DNA of 5,946 nucleotides from Candidatus Aminicenantota bacterium (GCA_013139435.1 WTAW01000024.1:1-5946); one strand, 5' to 3'. Shown: positions 1 through 5,624, counted from the stretch's first letter. The notes: generated by a model from the letters alone, not told the origin. A program made the numbers and translations.

Positions 1-2405
1 GTCCCGACCAAAGGGGCCTCTGGCTTGAGCAGGGGCACGGCCTGCCTCTGCATGTTGGAACCCATCAAAGCACGATTGGCATCATCGTGCTCCAGGAAGG
101 GTATAAGCGAGGTGGAGAGAGAAACCAACTGCTTGGGAGAAACATCGATGTAATTGATCTGATCCTTAGGTAGAAGTTTAAAATCACCCAACTGCCTTGC
201 ACTGATGAGGTCCTTGGTGAAACGGTTTTTCTCATCAACGGGCGCGTTGGCCTGTGCGATACTGTATTTTTCTTCTTCCCAAGCTGTAAGATAGAAGCAG
301 TAAGGTTCAACCACAGGAAAATGTTTGGTGCTTTTCTTCTCGATCTTTTTGATCTCTTTTTCCAGGTCATCTGTTTCCACGATGTCGCCGATCTTAAATG
401 CGCTCCCTCCCGGATGGAGGATCTTAACATAATCGATCACGCGGCTATCCTTAACCTTACGATAGGGAGTCTCCACAAAACCGAACTCATTGACCCGAGC
501 AAAGCTGCTCAGAGATGAGATCAATCCAATATTTGGGCCTTCAGGAGTTTCTATCGGACAGATGCGACCGTAATGAGAGGATTGAATATCTCTGACCTCA
601 AAACCGGCTCGCTCTCGACTTAATCCACCGGGACCCAAAGCGCTCAGCCTCCGCTTGTGAGTGACTTCAGCCAGGCTGTTGATCTGGTCCATGAACTGAG
701 AGAGCTGAGAACTCCCAAAGAACTCTTTCAGAGCAGCGATGACAGGCTTTGAGTTGATGAGATCTTGAGGCATAGCAGATGCCAGGTCTGCAGTTATAGT
801 CATCTTCTCTTTGATAGTTCTTTCCATTCGGGTCAGACCGATCCGGAATGCATTCTCCACAAGCTCTCCCACAGAACGGACTCGGCGATTGCCCAGATGG
901 TCAATATCATCCACCTGCCCTTCCCCGGCGCGAAGTCGCAACAGATATTTGATGACTTCAACAAAATCCATGGGCGTCAGAGTTCGTTCATCAAGAGGCG
1001 TGTTCAAACCGAGTTTGATATTCATCTTGAGACGTCCGATCCGAGAAAAATTATACTTCTTGGTATTAAAGAAAAGGTTGTGAAAAAGGTTGTGTGCGCT
1101 CTCCATTGTATGGGGCTCGCCAGGCCTCAATTTTTTGTAAATCTCTCCCAATGCCTGATTGGTATCCTTGTTGACATCCTTGCGGAGTGTGTTGGAAACG
1201 ATCTCCCCGATCTTCTCCTTTTCAGGGAAATAGATCTCGAAGGGCTCCTTCATCTCGATGAGCTTCTCCATTTGTTCTGCACTGATCGTTTCATTGGGCT
1301 GGACCACATCCTTGACATCCGAGGCAGAAAGCGCGCCATCGAATTCTTTTTGGGCAAGAACGATATTTTTCACCTTGAGCTCTTTCAGCTTGAGGTAGAG
1401 CTCCTTGGTCAACTTTTTTTTGGCCAGGACAACTTTTCTCCTGGTTTTGGAGTTGATAACGTCCTCATCCACAACTTTTCCGATCAGGTTCTCGTTCAGT
1501 TCCCAACTGAGTTTTCCTTTACTGGGGAAGATCTTGTACACATCATAGAAGAGATGCAAAATTTCCTCATCCGATCCGAATCCGAGAGCTCTTAAAAAGA
1601 CACTGGCCAGAAATTTCTTTTTCCTGTCTAATCGAACAAAAAGAATATTCTTTGCGTCGTACTCGAATTCGACCCAGGCCCCTCTGTAAGGGATAATTTT
1701 CCCGATGAAAAATCCTTTGCTCTCTCCCGGCCTGTAAAACACTCCGGGCGATCTCTGCAACTGGGAGACCACAACTCGCTCGATGCCGTTGAAGATAAAG
1801 GTTCCCTTATCCGTCATCAACGGAAAGTCGCCAAAGTAAACTTCTTGCTCCTTGATGTGTTTCAACCGCTTCACTTTTGTTGCCGGGTCTTTCTCCCAAG
1901 AGATCAACCTGACTTTGATACGCAGAGGGATAGAATACGTGTACCCTTTCTGGAGACACTCGATCGGGCTGTACTTCATCTTTAGCTCGGCTCTATCGCC
2001 ACAGTGCTCACACAGGGGGATCTCGATTTTCTTGATCTCCCCGCAGTAGGGACAGATCTCTCTCTCTGTAAGCTCGACATCTGGGGGCAAAAGTGTCCCA
2101 CATCCATTGCACCGGTGCCTGGAGTTCTCCACGCCTTTCAACCGGCCGCATTTACACTCCCAGTTCCCGATGGAATAGCTGATAAAGTCCAGCTGTGTCG
2201 TTTCTTTAAAATCAGAAACAGGGAAGATATCCCTAAATGCCGCCTGAAGTCCGGTCTCCTTCCTCTCATCGGGCAACAGATTCATTTGAAGGAACTCGGC
2301 ATAGGACGATTTCTGGATATCCAGCATGTCAGGCATAGGAAACGTCCCCTTGATTTTAGAGAAACTGACTCTTTCACGATAAATATTCATTGATTCGTTT
2401 GGCAT
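1..2405 (-). CDS. rpoB: RNA polymerase beta subunit, N-terminal 801 residues (3' end outside window)
   Basis: Beta subunit of the core RNA polymerase, forming one side of the active-site cleft and the rifampicin pocket. The frame stays open from ATG 2403-2405 to the left edge. Conserved landmarks in order: N-terminal GLQAAFRDIFPV (52-63), YTYSIPLRIKVRL (155-167), KEQEVYFGDFPLMTDKGTF (185-203), SQLQRSPGVF (214-223), IIPYRGAW (237-244), RPGEP (427-431), DDIDHLGNRRVRSVGE (499-514), the rifampicin region (564-590), GPGGLSRERAGFEVRD (591-606), CPIETPEGPNIGL (616-628) and FLEHDDANRALMGSNMQRQAVP (770-791). Two blocks are extra relative to E. coli beta as recalled from memory: residues 81-149, cysteine-rich, and about 660-705. 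The start follows a weak GA-rich site (2411-2417, five bases from ATG) and a 64-base gap after rplL; Met6 is the only other nearby start and has no better site. rpoC is expected to follow but is not visible. Identification is certain; the exact start is slightly less so. Confidence 0.98.
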   Translation of the reverse strand, partial: MPNESMNIYRERVSFSKIKGTFPMPDMLDIQKSSYAEFLQMNLLPDERKETGLQAAFRDIFPVSDFKETTQLDFISYSIGNWECKCGRLKGVENSRHRCNGCGTLLPPDVELTEREICPYCGEIKKIEIPLCEHCGDRAELKMKYSPIECLQKGYTYSIPLRIKVRLISWEKDPATKVKRLKHIKEQEVYFGDFPLMTDKGTFIFNGIERVVVSQLQRSPGVFYRPGESKGFFIGKIIPYRGAWVEFEYDAKNILFVRLDRKKKFLASVFLRALGFGSDEEILHLFYDVYKIFPSKGKLSWELNENLIGKVVDEDVINSKTRRKVVLAKKKLTKELYLKLKELKVKNIVLAQKEFDGALSASDVKDVVQPNETISAEQMEKLIEMKEPFEIYFPEKEKIGEIVSNTLRKDVNKDTNQALGEIYKKLRPGEPHTMESAHNLFHNLFFNTKKYNFSRIGRLKMNIKLGLNTPLDERTLTPMDFVEVIKYLLRLRAGEGQVDDIDHLGNRRVRSVGELVENAFRIGLTRMERTIKEKMTITADLASAMPQDLINSKPVIAALKEFFGSSQLSQFMDQINSLAEVTHKRRLSALGPGGLSRERAGFEVRDIQSSHYGRICPIETPEGPNIGLISSLSSFARVNEFGFVETPYRKVKDSRVIDYVKILHPGGSAFKIGDIVETDDLEKEIKKIEKKSTKHFPVVEPYCFYLTAWEEEKYSIAQANAPVDEKNRFTKDLISARQLGDFKLLPKDQINYIDVSPKQLVSLSTSLIPFLEHDDANRALMGSNMQRQAVPLLKPEAPLVG
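636..716 (-). other. Rifampicin-pocket region of beta (residues 564-590)
   Basis: This segment matches the E. coli rifampicin-resistance-determining region (residues 507-533 there). The main resistance positions carry the sensitive-type residues: Gln570 (E. coli 513), Asp573 (516), His583 (526), Arg586 (529), Ser588 (531) and Leu590 (533). Differences from E. coli are Ile575 for Asn518, Ser577 for Pro520, Ala579 for Ser522, Val581 for Ile524 and Leu587 for Ile530. The target therefore looks rifampicin-sensitive by sequence; this is inference from known resistance positions. Confidence 0.85.
1959..2165 (-). other. Cysteine-rich putative zinc-binding insertion within beta (residues 81-149)
   Basis: Between the conserved FISYSIG (74-80) and ECLQKGYTY (149-157) stretches, where E. 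coli beta has only about eight residues, this protein has 69. The insert holds C84-x-C86, C99-x2-C102, C118-x2-C121 and C132-x2-C135, enough for two four-cysteine zinc sites. The second half (CPYCG, ten residues, CEHCG) has the look of a classical zinc ribbon; the first half matches the spacing of the beta-prime zinc-binding domain. The frame is uninterrupted and both flanks align with beta, so this is a true in-frame insertion, not a sequencing fault. Zinc binding and structure are inferred from the cysteine pattern only. Confidence 0.85.
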
Positions 2406-2410
2406 AATCG

Positions 2411-2417
2411 CTCTCTC
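2411..2417 (-). promoter_or_regulatory. Weak GA-rich ribosome binding site of rpoB
   Basis: GAGAGAG lies five bases before the rpoB ATG. It is a poorer match to the anti-Shine-Dalgarno sequence than the sites of rplK and rplL. The 64-base gap it ends also contains a 5-bp GTTTT/AAAAC inverted repeat, too weak to call a terminator or a processing site. Confidence 0.5.
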
Positions 2418-2469
2418 AGAAAGATTTAGTTTTATAAAGCAAAACATTCAGAGAAAATCGCATTTTTGA

Positions 2470-2913
2470 TTACTGTATTTCGATAATAGCTCCTACTTCT
2501 TCGAATTTTTTCTTGATCTCTTCTGCTTCGTCCTTTGAAACACCTTCCTTGACGGGTTTGGGTGCATTGTCTACCAGATCTTTCGCTTCTTTCAATCCGA
2601 GACTTGTCACCTCTCTCACGGTTTTGATGACGTTGATCTTTCTGTCACCGATCTCTTTCAAAACCACATTGAATTCGGTCTTTTCTTCCTCAGCCTGTGC
2701 TTCAGCTTGAGGCGCTGCAGATCCAGGAACGGCCATGGGCATTGCAGCAGCACTGACACCATATCTCTCTTCGAATTCTTTGATATAATCGGCCAGCTCT
2801 AAAACTGTCAGATTATCCAGATGTTCAAAGAATTGATCCTTTGTCAAATTTGCCGATTTCTCTTTTTTGCTCTTAGTGGTTTCCTTAGCTTCATTTGTTT
2901 GTGCTTTGGCCAT
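2470..2913 (-). CDS. rplL: 50S ribosomal protein L7/L12, with N-terminal extension
   Basis: Stalk protein that binds L10 as dimers and recruits translational GTPases to the ribosome. At 147 residues it is longer than the usual 120-130. Residues 1-20 are a Lys/Glu/Thr-rich extension. Residues 23-57 are the dimerisation and L10-binding domain (LTKDQFFEHL, LTVLELADYI, ending YGVSAAA). An Ala/Pro/Glu hinge runs from about 58 to 77. The globular C-terminal domain (78-147) has the factor-binding stretch KINVIKTVREVTSLGLKEAKD (from 92) and ends EEVGAIIEIQ. The ATG start is chosen because GGAGG sits five bases before it; an in-frame TTG at 2923-2925 overlaps that site. A TTG at codon 23 (2845-2847) would give a standard-length protein but has only a poor ribosome site. 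It lies 14 bases after rplJ, its binding partner. Confidence 0.97.
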   Translation of the reverse strand: MAKAQTNEAKETTKSKKEKSANLTKDQFFEHLDNLTVLELADYIKEFEERYGVSAAAMPMAVPGSAAPQAEAQAEEEKTEFNVVLKEIGDRKINVIKTVREVTSLGLKEAKDLVDNAPKPVKEGVSKDEAEEIKKKFEEVGAIIEIQ

Positions 2914-2918
2914 TTTAA

Positions 2919-2923
2919 CCTCC
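2919..2923 (-). promoter_or_regulatory. Ribosome binding site fixing the rplL start
   Basis: GGAGG, five bases before the ATG at 2911-2913. It supports the extended L12 N-terminus over both the in-frame TTG at 2923-2925 and the internal TTG at 2845-2847. Confidence 0.85.
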
Positions 2924-2927
2924 AACC

Positions 2928-3446
2928 CTATTTTTTTGATTTTAGTTGACTCAACATGCTGCCTAGACTACTAATAGGGGCTTGCCAAGTCTTTAATAAC
3001 TGTGTTAATGGATAAGCCATTAAAAATCCGAGTTTTGCCAATAAGTCCTCTCGAGAAGACAGATTGGCGACTGTATGAAAATCTTCTCCAGGAAGATATC
3101 TTCCTTCCACAATGCCCGCCTTGACCTTCAAAAGTTTGTGCTTGACAGAAAAATCCCTAATCAAACGGGCCAACCCTACAGGATCCTCCGGAGCAAAAGC
3201 GAGTGCCGTCGGTCCAATAAATTTTGCTTTTAATTCCTCAGGAAAATCCTCTTTCAAAGCTCTTAACGCCAGTCGATTCTTGACGACTTTAAACACATAA
3301 GAATTTCTTTGAAGTTCTCTCCGCAGCTCGACGGCCTTGGAGACAGGCAGGTTCACAAAATCCACGAGATAGAACGACTCATAGTTGTTAAAGTCTTTGT
3401 TGAGCTCTTTAACAAATTTTTCCTTCTTTTGCCGGATAACGTTCAC
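2928..3446 (-). CDS. rplJ: 50S ribosomal protein L10
   Basis: L10 (172 residues, normal length) anchors the L12 dimers to 23S rRNA near L11 and forms the stalk base. The N-terminal RNA-binding and globular domain shows the family pattern: VIRQKKEKFVKEL (3-15), SFYLVDFVNLPV (24-35), VVKNRLALRAL (54-64) and IGPTALAFAPEDP (77-89). The C-terminal tail (about 147-172, LTQLLKTWQAP, then LGSMLSQLKSKK) is the helix expected to bind L12 dimers. The start is GTG at 3444-3446, with AGGAG eight bases upstream overlapping the rplA stop. Only 11 bases separate it from rplA, so the L10-L12 autoregulatory leader known from E. coli and B. subtilis has no intergenic space here. rplL follows after 14 bases, as expected for partners made in a fixed ratio. 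Confidence 0.97.
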   Translation of the reverse strand: MNVIRQKKEKFVKELNKDFNNYESFYLVDFVNLPVSKAVELRRELQRNSYVFKVVKNRLALRALKEDFPEELKAKFIGPTALAFAPEDPVGLARLIRDFSVKHKLLKVKAGIVEGRYLPGEDFHTVANLSSREDLLAKLGFLMAYPLTQLLKTWQAPISSLGSMLSQLKSKK

Positions 3447-3454
3447 TTTCTCTT

Positions 3455-3459
3455 CTCCT
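3455..3459 (-). promoter_or_regulatory. Ribosome binding site of rplJ, overlapping the rplA stop codon
   Basis: AGGAG shares its first two bases with the rplA TAG stop (3458-3460) and lies eight bases before the rplJ GTG. The overlap points to translational coupling of rplJ to rplA. Confidence 0.75.
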
Positions 3460-4150
3460 ATTTCTCAACGACGCTTTCAGCCATCTTCAGAGAGGGCCCC
3501 ATTGTCGAAGAAATGTAAATATTCTTGATGTATTTTCCTTTGGCAGCGGGAGGTTTCGCTTGAACGATCGCCTGTAGGAACGCTTTAATGTTATCGATCA
3601 AATTTTCATCCGGGAATGACAGTTTTCCGACCGCGGAGTGAACAAGGGCTGTCTTATCCACTCGGAATTCCACACGGCCTGCTTTTATCTCATCAACCGC
3701 TCTCCCGACCTCGAACGTTACAGTCCCGGACTTGGGATTCGGCATAAGCCCTTTGGGTCCGAGGATGCGCCCCAGTTTGCCCACACTGCGCATCATATCA
3801 GGTGTGGCGATGAGCGCATCAAAATCCGACCATCCTTTGGAAATCTTCTCGATCATCTCCTCACCCCCAACAATATCAGCGCCCGCCTTCTCAGCATCCG
3901 TGATCTTCTCACCCGAGGCGATCACACACACCCGTTTGGTCTTACCCGTCCCGTGCGGAAGTACAATTGTTCCTCGCACCATCTGGTCAGAGTGTTTGGG
4001 ATCAATCCCCAGCCGGATGGCGATATCCACGGACTCATCAAAATTGACATAGCTGAGCTTCTTCATAAGGGCTATGCTTTCTTCCAAGGTGTACTCTTCC
4101 TTTTCCCTCAAACCTTTAGCGTTTGTGTATTTTTTTCCTCTTTTAGTCAC
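3458..4150 (-). CDS. rplA: 50S ribosomal protein L1
   Basis: L1 (230 residues, normal length) binds 23S rRNA at the mobile L1 stalk beside the E site and helps tRNA leave. Family landmarks: KRGKKY near the start (3-8), YTLEESIALMKKL (20-32), FDESVDIAIRLGIDPKHSDQ (37-56), VRGTIVLPHGTGK (58-70), the LGRILGPKGLMPNPKSGTVT block (126-145), FRVDKTALVHSAVGKLSF and the C-terminal YIKNIYISSTMGPSLK. The domain made of both termini should bind RNA. The start is GTG at 4148-4150, with GGAG seven bases upstream. The frame opens 22 codons further up (ATG at 4216), but that extension lies inside rplK and lacks L1 similarity. The gene overlaps the rplK stop by eight bases (GTGACTAA). In E. coli L1 represses its own operon by binding the rplK leader; only eight bases lie between nusG and rplK here. 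Confidence 0.97.
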   Translation of the reverse strand: MTKRGKKYTNAKGLREKEEYTLEESIALMKKLSYVNFDESVDIAIRLGIDPKHSDQMVRGTIVLPHGTGKTKRVCVIASGEKITDAEKAGADIVGGEEMIEKISKGWSDFDALIATPDMMRSVGKLGRILGPKGLMPNPKSGTVTFEVGRAVDEIKAGRVEFRVDKTALVHSAVGKLSFPDENLIDNIKAFLQAIVQAKPPAAKGKYIKNIYISSTMGPSLKMAESVVEK

Positions 4151-4574
4151 CGACAATCTCCAATCCCATGTTTTTGGCCGTGCCCTCGATGATTTTCTTT
4201 GCAGCCTCAAGGTCATTCGCGTTTAAATCTGACATCTTCATTTTTGCGATCTCTTCCAACTGTTTCTGTGTGACTTTCCCTACTTTCTCCTGATTTGGGG
4301 TCCCCGACCCTTTGGCGATCCCGCATACTTTTTTTAACAGATAGGAAGCTGGCGGCGATTTGAGGATAAAAGTGAAACTCCTGTCTTTAAAGACGGATAT
4401 AATCACTGGAATGATCGTTCCTGCTTCCATCTTGCTCGTCTTTTCATTAAACTGCCGCACAAAATCCATTATCGCCACATTATGTTGACCGAGGGCGGGT
4501 CCAACAGGGGGTGCGGGGCTGGCTTGACCCGCTTCGATTTGTAGTTTTATCATCGTTACCACTTGTTTGGCCAT
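4143..4574 (-). CDS. rplK: 50S ribosomal protein L11
   Basis: L11 (143 residues, normal length) binds 23S rRNA in the GTPase-associated centre and is the site of thiostrepton action and of stringent-response sensing by RelA. The N-terminal domain (about 1-72) has KLQIEAGQASPAPPVGPALG (10-29) with the family's proline-rich turn, then IMDFVRQFN (35-43) and DRSFTFILKSPPAS. The C-terminal rRNA-binding domain (about 73-143) has LLKKVCGIAKGSG, PNQEKVGKVTQKQLEEIAKMK and IEGTAKNMGLEI. Residues 32-34 read Asn-Val-Ala where Gly-Val-Asn is usual, and position 39 is Val where Cys is common. The ATG start has AGGAGG four bases upstream, overlapping the nusG stop. Confidence 0.98.
   Translation of the reverse strand: MAKQVVTMIKLQIEAGQASPAPPVGPALGQHNVAIMDFVRQFNEKTSKMEAGTIIPVIISVFKDRSFTFILKSPPASYLLKKVCGIAKGSGTPNQEKVGKVTQKQLEEIAKMKMSDLNANDLEAAKKIIEGTAKNMGLEIVGD
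4158..4161 (-). promoter_or_regulatory. Ribosome binding site fixing the rplA GTG start
   Basis: GGAG, inside the last codons of rplK and seven bases before the GTG at 4148-4150. It supports the GTG over the upstream ATG at 4216 and points to translation of rplA coupled to rplK. Confidence 0.7.
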
Positions 4575-4578
4575 TTTG

Positions 4579-4584
4579 CCTCCT
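4579..4584 (-). promoter_or_regulatory. Strong ribosome binding site of rplK, overlapping the nusG stop codon
   Basis: A full AGGAGG lies four bases before the rplK ATG and begins inside the nusG TAG stop (4583-4585). It is the best match to the Shine-Dalgarno consensus in the window and suggests rplK translation is both strong and coupled to nusG. Confidence 0.85.
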
Positions 4585-5113
4585 AAATTTTCTCCACTTG
4601 TAAGAATTCCAGTTCCACAGGAGTCGACCGACCGAAGATCGTGACAAGCACCTTGAGAGTGTTTCTTTCGTTGTTCACTTCTTCGACAATGCCGTTGAAA
4701 TTATAGAAAGGACCATCGATAATGCGTACGGCCTCACCTTTCTCAAACGAGTGTTTCGGTTTAGGCTTTTCAGAGGTGGTCTCCATGTGTTCTACGATCT
4801 GCGACACCTCATCCTTGCTCAACGGTGAAGGACTTTTTCCTGAACCCACAAATCCAGTAACCTTAGGTGTCTCGCGGATGACCAACCAGTTCTCATCCGT
4901 CATCTCCATCTCGATCAGGATATAGCCAGGGTAAGACCTTTTTGTGGAAACGACCTTTTTCCCTCCCTTGATCTCGACGACACCTTCTGTAGGGATGATG
5001 ATCTTCCCTATCTGCTCCTCTACGCTCAGCTCAGTAACCCTTTGCCGGATAGACTCCGCGACAAACTTTTCAAATCCTGAATACGTATGCACAACATACC
5101 AATTTTTTTCCAT
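4583..5113 (-). CDS. nusG: Transcription elongation and antitermination factor NusG
   Basis: NusG (176 residues from the ATG) binds the clamp of elongating RNA polymerase through its N-terminal domain, and ribosomal S10 or Rho through its C-terminal KOW domain. The NGN domain spans about 4-111: NWYVVHTYSGFEKFV (4-18), IIIPTEGVVEIKGGKK (38-53), RSYPGYILIEMEM (59-71), WLVIRETPKVTGFVG (76-90). A short charged linker (TSEKPKPKHS, 113-122) leads to the KOW domain (about 123-176): FEKGEAVRIIDGPF (123-136), FNGIVEEV (139-146), IFGRSTPVELEFLQVEK (159-175). Phe160 and Arg162 sit where E. coli NusG contacts S10 and Rho, so both contacts look possible. ATG at 5111-5113 is preferred over an in-frame TTG four codons upstream because the protein then begins as NusG usually does; the only ribosome-site hint is a weak GAG seven bases upstream. 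The gap to secE is 16 bases. Confidence 0.97.
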   Translation of the reverse strand: MEKNWYVVHTYSGFEKFVAESIRQRVTELSVEEQIGKIIIPTEGVVEIKGGKKVVSTKRSYPGYILIEMEMTDENWLVIRETPKVTGFVGSGKSPSPLSKDEVSQIVEHMETTSEKPKPKHSFEKGEAVRIIDGPFYNFNGIVEEVNNERNTLKVLVTIFGRSTPVELEFLQVEKI

Positions 5114-5129
5114 ATTTAAACTCAACTCA

Positions 5130-5339
5130 TCAAAATATTGATACTATCTGAGAAATCGCCCAGGAGAAGATCAAATCCATAAAGTAAAGGTAAAAGCCGA
5201 AGAACAATGTGGCAATAATAACCACAGTGGTTGTGCTGTAGACCTCGTTTCTCGAAGGCCATGTCACCTTTTTCATTTCCGCTTTGACTTCCCTGAGAAA
5301 AGGACCAATACGCTTATACCATCTGGCTTTTTGACTCAT
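5130..5339 (-). CDS. secE: Preprotein translocase subunit SecE (single-membrane-span type)
   Basis: SecE (69 residues) is the essential clamp subunit of the SecYEG channel in the inner membrane. Residues 17-33 carry the amphipathic hallmark, EVKAEMKKVTWPSRNEV. One hydrophobic span follows (about 36-57), then a short hydrophobic C-terminal tail ending IVSIF. This is the short form common in bacteria, unlike the three-span E. coli protein. The ATG at 5337-5339 is chosen because AAGGA lies six bases before it and the protein then begins just before the conserved helix. The frame opens 18 codons further up (ATG at 5393), but that start has no ribosome site and the added residues look unlike SecE. 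It sits between tRNA-Trp and nusG, the usual bacterial position; its TGA stop is 16 bases from the nusG ATG. Confidence 0.96.
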   Translation of the reverse strand: MSQKARWYKRIGPFLREVKAEMKKVTWPSRNEVYSTTTVVIIATLFFGFYLYFMDLIFSWAISQIVSIF

Positions 5340-5345
5340 TCTGTT

Positions 5346-5350
5346 TCCTT
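5346..5350 (-). promoter_or_regulatory. Ribosome binding site fixing the secE start
   Basis: AAGGA, six bases before ATG 5337-5339. It decides in favour of the 69-residue SecE over an 87-residue reading from 5393. Confidence 0.7.
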
Positions 5351-5437
5351 GTAAACATTCATGTTTTATGGAGTTCCTCGTTGACCTCCCCATCGGGATG
5401 TAATTTCAATAACGAGATATCGAACTTCAATATCGTC

Positions 5438-5514
5438 TGGCAGGTGAGGCAGGACTCGAACCCGCAGCCTTCGGTTTTGGAGACCGATGCTCTAGCCCGT
5501 TGAGCTACTCACCT
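5438..5514 (-). tRNA. trnW: tRNA-Trp, anticodon CCA
   Basis: A complete 77-base cloverleaf with the CCA end encoded. The acceptor stem AGGTGAG/CTCACCT has seven Watson-Crick pairs and discriminator G, usual for bacterial tRNA-Trp. The D arm is GCTC/GAGC. The anticodon stem TCGGT/ACCGA encloses the loop CTCCAAA, putting the CCA anticodon at 5478-5480. The variable loop is AGGCT. The T arm GCGGG/CCTGC has one G-T pair and the loop TTCGAGT. It lies inside the protein operon between rpmG and secE, a common bacterial arrangement, so it must be cut from a long transcript. A tryptophan tRNA with anticodon CCA reads UGG only, and TGA is used as a stop here (secE). Confidence 0.98.
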
Positions 5515-5624
5515 ACCCTTCTATCTTTCCTCCTCGTTTGTCCCGTATCATTTGTTCTTTGCCACTTGTCTCCAGTTTGAAATCAAGTCATCAGACACTA
5601 AAATTCGAAGGACAGCGTACAGGA
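5515..5624 (-). other. Spacer between rpmG and tRNA-Trp
   Basis: About 110 bases with no coding frame and no tRNA. Neither an intrinsic terminator nor a good -35/-10 pair is visible. It ends in a purine-rich stretch containing GAGGAGG just before the tRNA, which is not followed by a usable start codon. Its likely role is as 5' flank for tRNA processing. Confidence 0.4.

Noticed and set aside
65..430. Minus-strand open frame of 121 codons in another register
   Set aside because: It overlaps rpoB on the same strand in a different frame; the rpoB frame holds the conserved residues.
765..1595. Plus-strand open frame of 276 codons
   Set aside because: It lies wholly antisense to rpoB, whose protein is conserved throughout this stretch; the translation resembles no family I know and is a codon-bias shadow.
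2004..2393. Plus-strand open frame of 129 codons
   Set aside because: Antisense to the 5' part of rpoB, no ribosome site or family motif seen.
2406..2469. Possible terminator or attenuator between rplL and rpoB
   Set aside because: Only a 5-bp A/T-rich GTTTT/AAAAC repeat is present, without a GC stem and T run.
3638..4192. Plus-strand open frame of 184 codons
   Set aside because: Antisense to rplA and the end of rplK, both certain genes.
4151..4216. 22-codon upstream extension of rplA from ATG 4216
   Set aside because: It lies inside rplK, lacks L1 similarity, and the GTG at 4150 has a well-spaced GGAG site.
5114..5125. TTG start for nusG four codons upstream
   Set aside because: The ATG at 5113 gives the usual NusG N-terminus; the TTG has no better ribosome site.
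5340..5393. 18-codon upstream extension of secE
   Set aside because: No ribosome site before ATG 5393, while AAGGA is well placed for ATG 5339, which gives a normal SecE.
5515..5624. Possible promoter before tRNA-Trp
   Set aside because: TTGATT and AATGAT-like hexamers occur but not at a workable spacing, so no promoter is called.
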